Part shown: piece after piece, positions 60,748 through 64,000 of the stretch
Numbering within the stretch: position 1 is the first letter of the stretch
Layout of the letters: each line of letters begins with the position of its first letter
Assembly: GCA_015472025.1 (NCBI GenBank)
Contig: BNHL01000001.1
Location: forward strand, 3,708,001-3,772,000
DNA: 64,000 nt
Reading direction: 5' to 3'
Source of the DNA: Cytophagales bacterium WSM2-2
GTDB taxonomy: Bacteria; Bacteroidota; Bacteroidia; Cytophagales; Cyclobacteriaceae
Notes under the pieces: model-generated
Databases searched by the model: none
Told to the model about the DNA's origin: nothing
Seen by the model: only the letters and a program-made list of their open reading frames with translations
Made by a program: the position numbers and the translations under genes

Positions 60748-61938
60748 TCAGAGGCTTTCGAGAAATTGAATCAGTTTTTTCTTCTCATCATCAGTAAGCG
60801 ACTGGTAGTTTGTCTTACTTTGATTCCCTTCACCACCGTGCAGCACAATTGCTTCCTGGATACTCCTGGCTCTTCCATCGTGCAGCAAATAATATTGTCC
60901 TCCCTGAGAATTTTTTGATAAGCCAAGTCCCCACAGCGGGGGCGTGCGCCATTCGGAAGTTTTAGCGGAACCTTCCGTGTACCCGTCATCGAGTCCGGCT
61001 CCCATGTCGTGAAGCAGGAGATCGGTGTAAGGAGAAAAGGTTTTATTCACAAGTGCGGCAATGTTGCTTGTACCTGTCTTCATCTCCTGACGATGACAAG
61101 CTCCGCAGCCAACAGTTGTGAACAATTGCTTGCCGGCAAGAATCTCCGTTGTCTCCGACCGCGGCACTGGAGCCTTTAATGTTTTTAAGTAATGGACAAC
61201 ATCCGCTAATGTTTGATTAGAAACCTCAGGATCAGATTCAACACCGGAGTAAGTATCCTTCGATTCATAAGTTGAAGTAACACCGATGTCCTGGTTGTAG
61301 GCTTGGGCTGTCTGCTGAAAAAGATTGTAAGTCGAAGCTTTCTTGCCAAATCGGCCAATGTATTTTCCGTTTTGCGGAACGCTGTTGGGGCGAGGTTCAA
61401 CGTAAGCTTTGAGTGTAACCCAGTTGGGTGTACCACTAATTCCATCACCATTGAGATCATTCGGATCGGCCCACGCAAGGATGTCTGCATCACTCACTGC
61501 ATCAATCAATCCCAAACCGGTGTTGGCTGGAGGATTTAGTTTAGTGGAAGTAGCTCCTGCTGGGATTTGTTCAGGAATAAAACCGGGGATAGCACGGTGT
61601 TGAAGTTGGGGGCCGCCCTCGTTCAGAAATAAATTTCCATTCTCGTCAGGCTGACCAAAGCGTGTGAGTGTAGTAAAGGGATGACCTTTGCCATCACCCA
61701 GGTGACAACTTCCGCAGGAGGTCGCCACGAACAAGGGACCAAGGCCATTTTCTGTGGTAAAAATCTGGTCATTGAATGCTATGTCTCCGCGAATGAACTG
61801 CTGACGCTCAGCAGCTGTCAGTCCTTCCATGGGTCCGTCCAGCATTTGGCTGTCGTCTAGCGCTGCAGGCTCAAATTGAGCACACGAAATTATAATTACC
61901 CCTAAAAGAAATGTCAATATGAATTTTGAATGTGTCAT
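60748..61938 (-). CDS. Di-heme cytochrome c lipoprotein (COG3488 / thiol-oxidoreductase-like)
   Basis: A 396-residue protein with a lipobox (IIISC19). Two covalent heme motifs are visible: CGSCH (C75-C78-H79) and CGACH (C278-C281-H282). The spacing and the text DGRARSIQEAIVLHGGEGNQS resemble the di-heme oxidoreductases often named thiol oxidoreductase, known beside imelysin-type iron-uptake genes. Probably periplasmic and redox active toward metal or peroxide; the substrate is inferred. It overlaps the regulator gene by 4 bp and is next to a Rieske gene. Confidence 0.9.
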   Translation of the reverse strand: MTHSKFILTFLLGVIIISCAQFEPAALDDSQMLDGPMEGLTAAERQQFIRGDIAFNDQIFTTENGLGPLFVATSCGSCHLGDGKGHPFTTLTRFGQPDENGNLFLNEGGPQLQHRAIPGFIPEQIPAGATSTKLNPPANTGLGLIDAVSDADILAWADPNDLNGDGISGTPNWVTLKAYVEPRPNSVPQNGKYIGRFGKKASTYNLFQQTAQAYNQDIGVTSTYESKDTYSGVESDPEVSNQTLADVVHYLKTLKAPVPRSETTEILAGKQLFTTVGCGACHRQEMKTGTSNIAALVNKTFSPYTDLLLHDMGAGLDDGYTEGSAKTSEWRTPPLWGLGLSKNSQGGQYYLLHDGRARSIQEAIVLHGGEGNQSKTNYQSLTDDEKKKLIQFLESL

Positions 61939-62591
61939 TCAGTTACCAGTAAATTTTCTGCGGCCTCACGCGAAATGAAAGCCTTCTTTTTGTTGTCAAT
62001 TGAAATTTCGATAGAGCCGTCAAAATCCACTTTATCTACAATGCACAGCATAGCGCCTATGTAGATTCCGATTTTACTGAGGTATTGTAAAAATGAAGGC
62101 GAACCGTTTTTAACGGCACTTACTGTGCACTTCTTGTTGACCGAAAATTCCGAAAGGTTGACTTGCTTCATCTCCTTGATCTTTCCGGTCTTATCCGGGA
62201 TCGGATGACCATGAGGATCTACTTTGGGGAATTCGAGGAACTTGTCCAGTTTTTCGATGAGCAGCGGTGACTGAATATGCTCCAACTGCTCGGCTACTTC
62301 ATGCACTTCGTCCCAGTTGAAACTCAGCTTCTGAACCAGGAATGTTTCCCAAAGGCGGTGCTTGCGAATCACGATCAACGCATCCGTTTTCCCCTTGGCA
62401 GTCAGGTTGGCACCATAATATTTCTGATACGAAATCAGCTTTTTAGCCGCCAGCTTTTTTACCATGTCAGTGGCCGAGGCGGGTTTGGTTTTCATGGAGT
62501 CTGCCAGATCATTGGTCAGGACGGGCTTGCTACCTGCCTCCGACAGGTGGTAGATCGCTTTCAGGTAGTTCTCCTCCGTGTAGCTAAGCAT
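61935..62591 (-). CDS. DtxR/MntR-family metal-dependent repressor
   Basis: A 218-residue regulator. The N-terminal winged helix (about 1-70: YTEENYLKAIYHLSEAG; LAAKKLISYQKYYGANLTAKGK), the metal-binding/dimerisation helices with H/E/C-type ligands (HEVAEQLEHIQSPLLIEKLDKFLEFPKVDPHGHPIP) and a C-terminal FeoA/SH3-like domain (about 150-218) are all present. It binds Mn2+ or Fe2+ and then DNA. ATG 62591 is preferred: the GTG at 62609 falls inside the promoter's -7 element. It opens the operon and its stop overlaps the next start. Confidence 0.92.
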   Translation of the reverse strand: MLSYTEENYLKAIYHLSEAGSKPVLTNDLADSMKTKPASATDMVKKLAAKKLISYQKYYGANLTAKGKTDALIVIRKHRLWETFLVQKLSFNWDEVHEVAEQLEHIQSPLLIEKLDKFLEFPKVDPHGHPIPDKTGKIKEMKQVNLSEFSVNKKCTVSAVKNGSPSFLQYLSKIGIYIGAMLCIVDKVDFDGSIEISIDNKKKAFISREAAENLLVTE

Positions 62592-62608
62592 TAAATTACT
62601 TTGAGCCA

Positions 62609-62616
62609 CAAAGATA
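62609..62616 (-). promoter_or_regulatory. -7 promoter element of the metal-regulated operon
   Basis: TATCTTTG on the minus strand matches TAnnTTTG exactly and lies 17 bp before the ATG of the repressor gene. The dyad upstream occupies the -33 region. Confidence 0.65.
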
Positions 62617-62619
62617 ATA

Positions 62620-62637
62620 TTTTAGACTAATCTAAAA
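62620..62637 (-). promoter_or_regulatory. Perfect dyad operator (TTTTAGA-N4-TCTAAAA)
   Basis: The 7-bp arms are exact complements with a 4-bp spacer, centred about 16 bp upstream of the -7 element. This is the size and AT-rich style of DtxR/MntR boxes. The first gene of the operon encodes such a repressor, so autoregulation is the natural reading. Confidence 0.7.
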
Positions 62638-62673
62638 AATGTTTTAGTTATATGAAATAAAAACTAACGAATG

Positions 62674-63783
62674 TTAGATGGACTGGATAGCCTCAATGAA
62701 CCTGGTTTCTTCCGATTCCCACCTGGCTTCTGATGCCGGACGAGTGTAAAAATTCCCTTCTTTATTAATCTGCTCAAGAATGAATGGAACATTGGGTTCA
62801 TCAAAATTTACTTTAACTGCCGCAGCAGGCGGTAGACACAGTTTCACCCACGGAGCATGATCCTGAACCAGGATCGGAAGCTGGCACGCCAGGTATTCAT
62901 AGAGCTTACTCGGAATTTTGTTTTCGATGTGGGGCGACATCGGGTAGCAAATAAACCCGAAGTGAGCTGAGGCAATTCCATCCATGATAACTTCGTGAGA
63001 AAGGAAAGCCTCACCTCCGAACATGGTGATAAAGGGATGCATCGCAATTTCCTTTTCTAATTTTTTAAAAACAGACGATTGCGCGCAATATCCCATGATC
63101 AATAATTGTATTTTCGGATCTGCCTTGTGTAGTTTCTTTGTCAGCTCAATCGCCTGGAAAACCCCGGTGCTTTCGGCGATAGTTCCCGTGAAGATCAACC
63201 GGGTGATGTTGCTGGCAGGCTTTCTCCGAAAATCGGCAGGCACCCTGCACTTGTTTTCGATCACCACCGACCTCGCCCGTGCAAATGGAAGCTCGCTCTC
63301 ATAGCATCGTTCGGCAAGAATAAATTTTGAAAAAGCAAAAGACACGATCCATTCGCGAAACCTGACTAATGAACCGACCAGGTGTCTCAGAGGAAACGGA
63401 AATACTTCCGTATAAATGATATTTTTCCTGTAGTTCTCCTGGATATCATAAACAACCTTCTTCCCCGTGAATACCCGGTAGAGTAAGGCAACACCTAACA
63501 ACTCATGCGTGCAAACGATCAGAATGTCGGGCTTGATCGAAAAAACTTTCCTCAGCAACTCAATTCTGATTTTTATCCTTCCAATGCCTATTCTGGTGAA
63601 TGGTCCGTGCGGAAGAAAATGAATTCCTTCCATTAATCGCCTCGATGCTGGTGGGAAACCCGCAATGAATACCTCCCACCCATGGGCCGCCAGAGATTGC
63701 CCCATGCGATCAAACATTCGGGGTTCATCTACCGGTTTGAGCACTGAAGCGAGGAGTATTCTTCTTTTTTTTATTTCTTGCAT
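62674..63783 (-). CDS. Glycosyltransferase, GT4-like
   Basis: A 369-residue protein. RRILLASVLKPVDEPRMFDRMGQSLAAHGWEV opens a GT-B fold, and GTIAESTGVFQAIEL, then GYCAQSSVFKKLEKEI and KIPSKLYEYLACQLPILVQ (the nucleotide-sugar loop with E in the E-x7-E-like position) mark family 4-like transferases that build surface polysaccharides or glycolipids. ATG 63783 is chosen because the upstream in-frame extension reads across the divergent dapD start. It is separated from dapD by 21 bp, so both promoters lie inside the neighbour's 5' end. Confidence 0.88.
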   Translation of the reverse strand: MQEIKKRRILLASVLKPVDEPRMFDRMGQSLAAHGWEVFIAGFPPASRRLMEGIHFLPHGPFTRIGIGRIKIRIELLRKVFSIKPDILIVCTHELLGVALLYRVFTGKKVVYDIQENYRKNIIYTEVFPFPLRHLVGSLVRFREWIVSFAFSKFILAERCYESELPFARARSVVIENKCRVPADFRRKPASNITRLIFTGTIAESTGVFQAIELTKKLHKADPKIQLLIMGYCAQSSVFKKLEKEIAMHPFITMFGGEAFLSHEVIMDGIASAHFGFICYPMSPHIENKIPSKLYEYLACQLPILVQDHAPWVKLCLPPAAAVKVNFDEPNVPFILEQINKEGNFYTRPASEARWESEETRFIEAIQSI

Positions 63784-63804
63784 CCGATTTAACAGTAAAT
63801 ATAG

Positions 63805-64000
63805 ATGCAACTTCAGGAACAAATTGAAAAAGTGTGGAGCAATCGCGAGCTCCTTCAGACAACCGAGGCTCAGGCCGCTATTCGCGAAGTGGTTGAACAA
63901 CTGGATAAAGGCAAACTTCGTGTGGCTGAACCGGTGGCCGATGGGTGGAAGGTGAATGAATGGATCAAAAAGGCCGTCATCCTCTATTTCCCGATCCAGA
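63805..64000 (+). CDS. dapD: Tetrahydrodipicolinate N-succinyltransferase, N-terminal part (cut by window end)
   Basis: The first 65 codons run off the window. IEKVWSNRELLQTTEAQAAIREVVEQLDKGKLRVAEPV and then VNEWIKKAVILYFPIQ are characteristic of DapD, the enzyme that succinylates tetrahydrodipicolinate in lysine and peptidoglycan diaminopimelate synthesis. The left-handed beta-helix part lies outside. ATG 63805; the gene is divergent from the glycosyltransferase. Confidence 0.9.
   Translation, partial: MQLQEQIEKVWSNRELLQTTEAQAAIREVVEQLDKGKLRVAEPVADGWKVNEWIKKAVILYFPIQ

Noticed and set aside
62592..62609. GTG start for the metal-dependent repressor
   Set aside because: It lies inside the -7 promoter element, so it would not be in the transcript.

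Overview
The window reads as chromosome of a Bacteroidota bacterium, most likely order Cytophagales. The basis is a TonB-dependent receptor with an N-terminal carboxypeptidase-regulatory-like domain, many large sensor kinases including a TPR/kinase/receiver/AraC hybrid, and several promoters that match the Bacteroidota -7 element TAnnTTTG. No rRNA, tRNA, CRISPR array, IS element or integrase was recognised. Species cannot be named from the sequence alone.

Layout. 1-4.8 kb: a TauE-type exporter fragment coupled to cysH, then a TonB-dependent receptor and a small secreted protein, closed by a strong terminator. 4.8-13 kb: a kinase-like protein with no ATP-binding domain, an OmpR-type two-component pair, a GH18 chitinase, an M61 peptidase and a 7TMR-DISM kinase. 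13-25 kb: a candidate small RNA, a DUF1624 membrane acyltransferase, the hybrid kinase, two convergent signalling proteins sharing a helical sensor module, DUF1003, an AlkD-like protein, SRPBCC, NTF2-like and ankyrin proteins. 25-33 kb: VOC and hydrolase genes, a three-gene operon (zinc-ribbon/TPR membrane protein, membrane metalloprotease, TonB-like protein), an Lrp/MFS divergent pair and a phytase-like esterase.

33.3-44.6 kb is different. It is visibly more AT-rich and holds a 21-bp tandem repeat followed by many short, unrelated genes: small membrane, secreted and lipoproteins, nadC, a UDG, DUF5946, SPFH plus ribbon-helix-helix, MepB, DUF1801 and DoxX. Between them lie recurring blocks built round a hairpin with apex GTG-TTCTT-CRC that starts close behind stop codons. 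It resembles a gene-cassette array without a visible integrase. Signs of turnover include a frameshifted gene, a remnant of a second UDG cassette and an odd nadC.

44.6-55.7 kb: an AraC regulator, an aldo/keto reductase, an ArsR regulator with two operator-like dyads, small enzyme-like proteins, and an ABC exporter operon divergent from a LytS/LytTR pair. 55.7-64 kb: mnmE, then a five-gene leftward operon headed by a DtxR/MntR-type repressor (di-heme cytochrome, Rieske protein, porin, Nramp transporter fused to a Usp domain) with a perfect dyad over its own promoter, then a glycosyltransferase and the start of dapD.

Many short genes here would be missed by length cut-offs. I found one outside the usual size range by reading the minus strand: a 56-residue ribbon-helix-helix regulator at 41621-41791. 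Family assignments rest on motif recognition by eye. Promoters and operators are pattern matches, not measurements.
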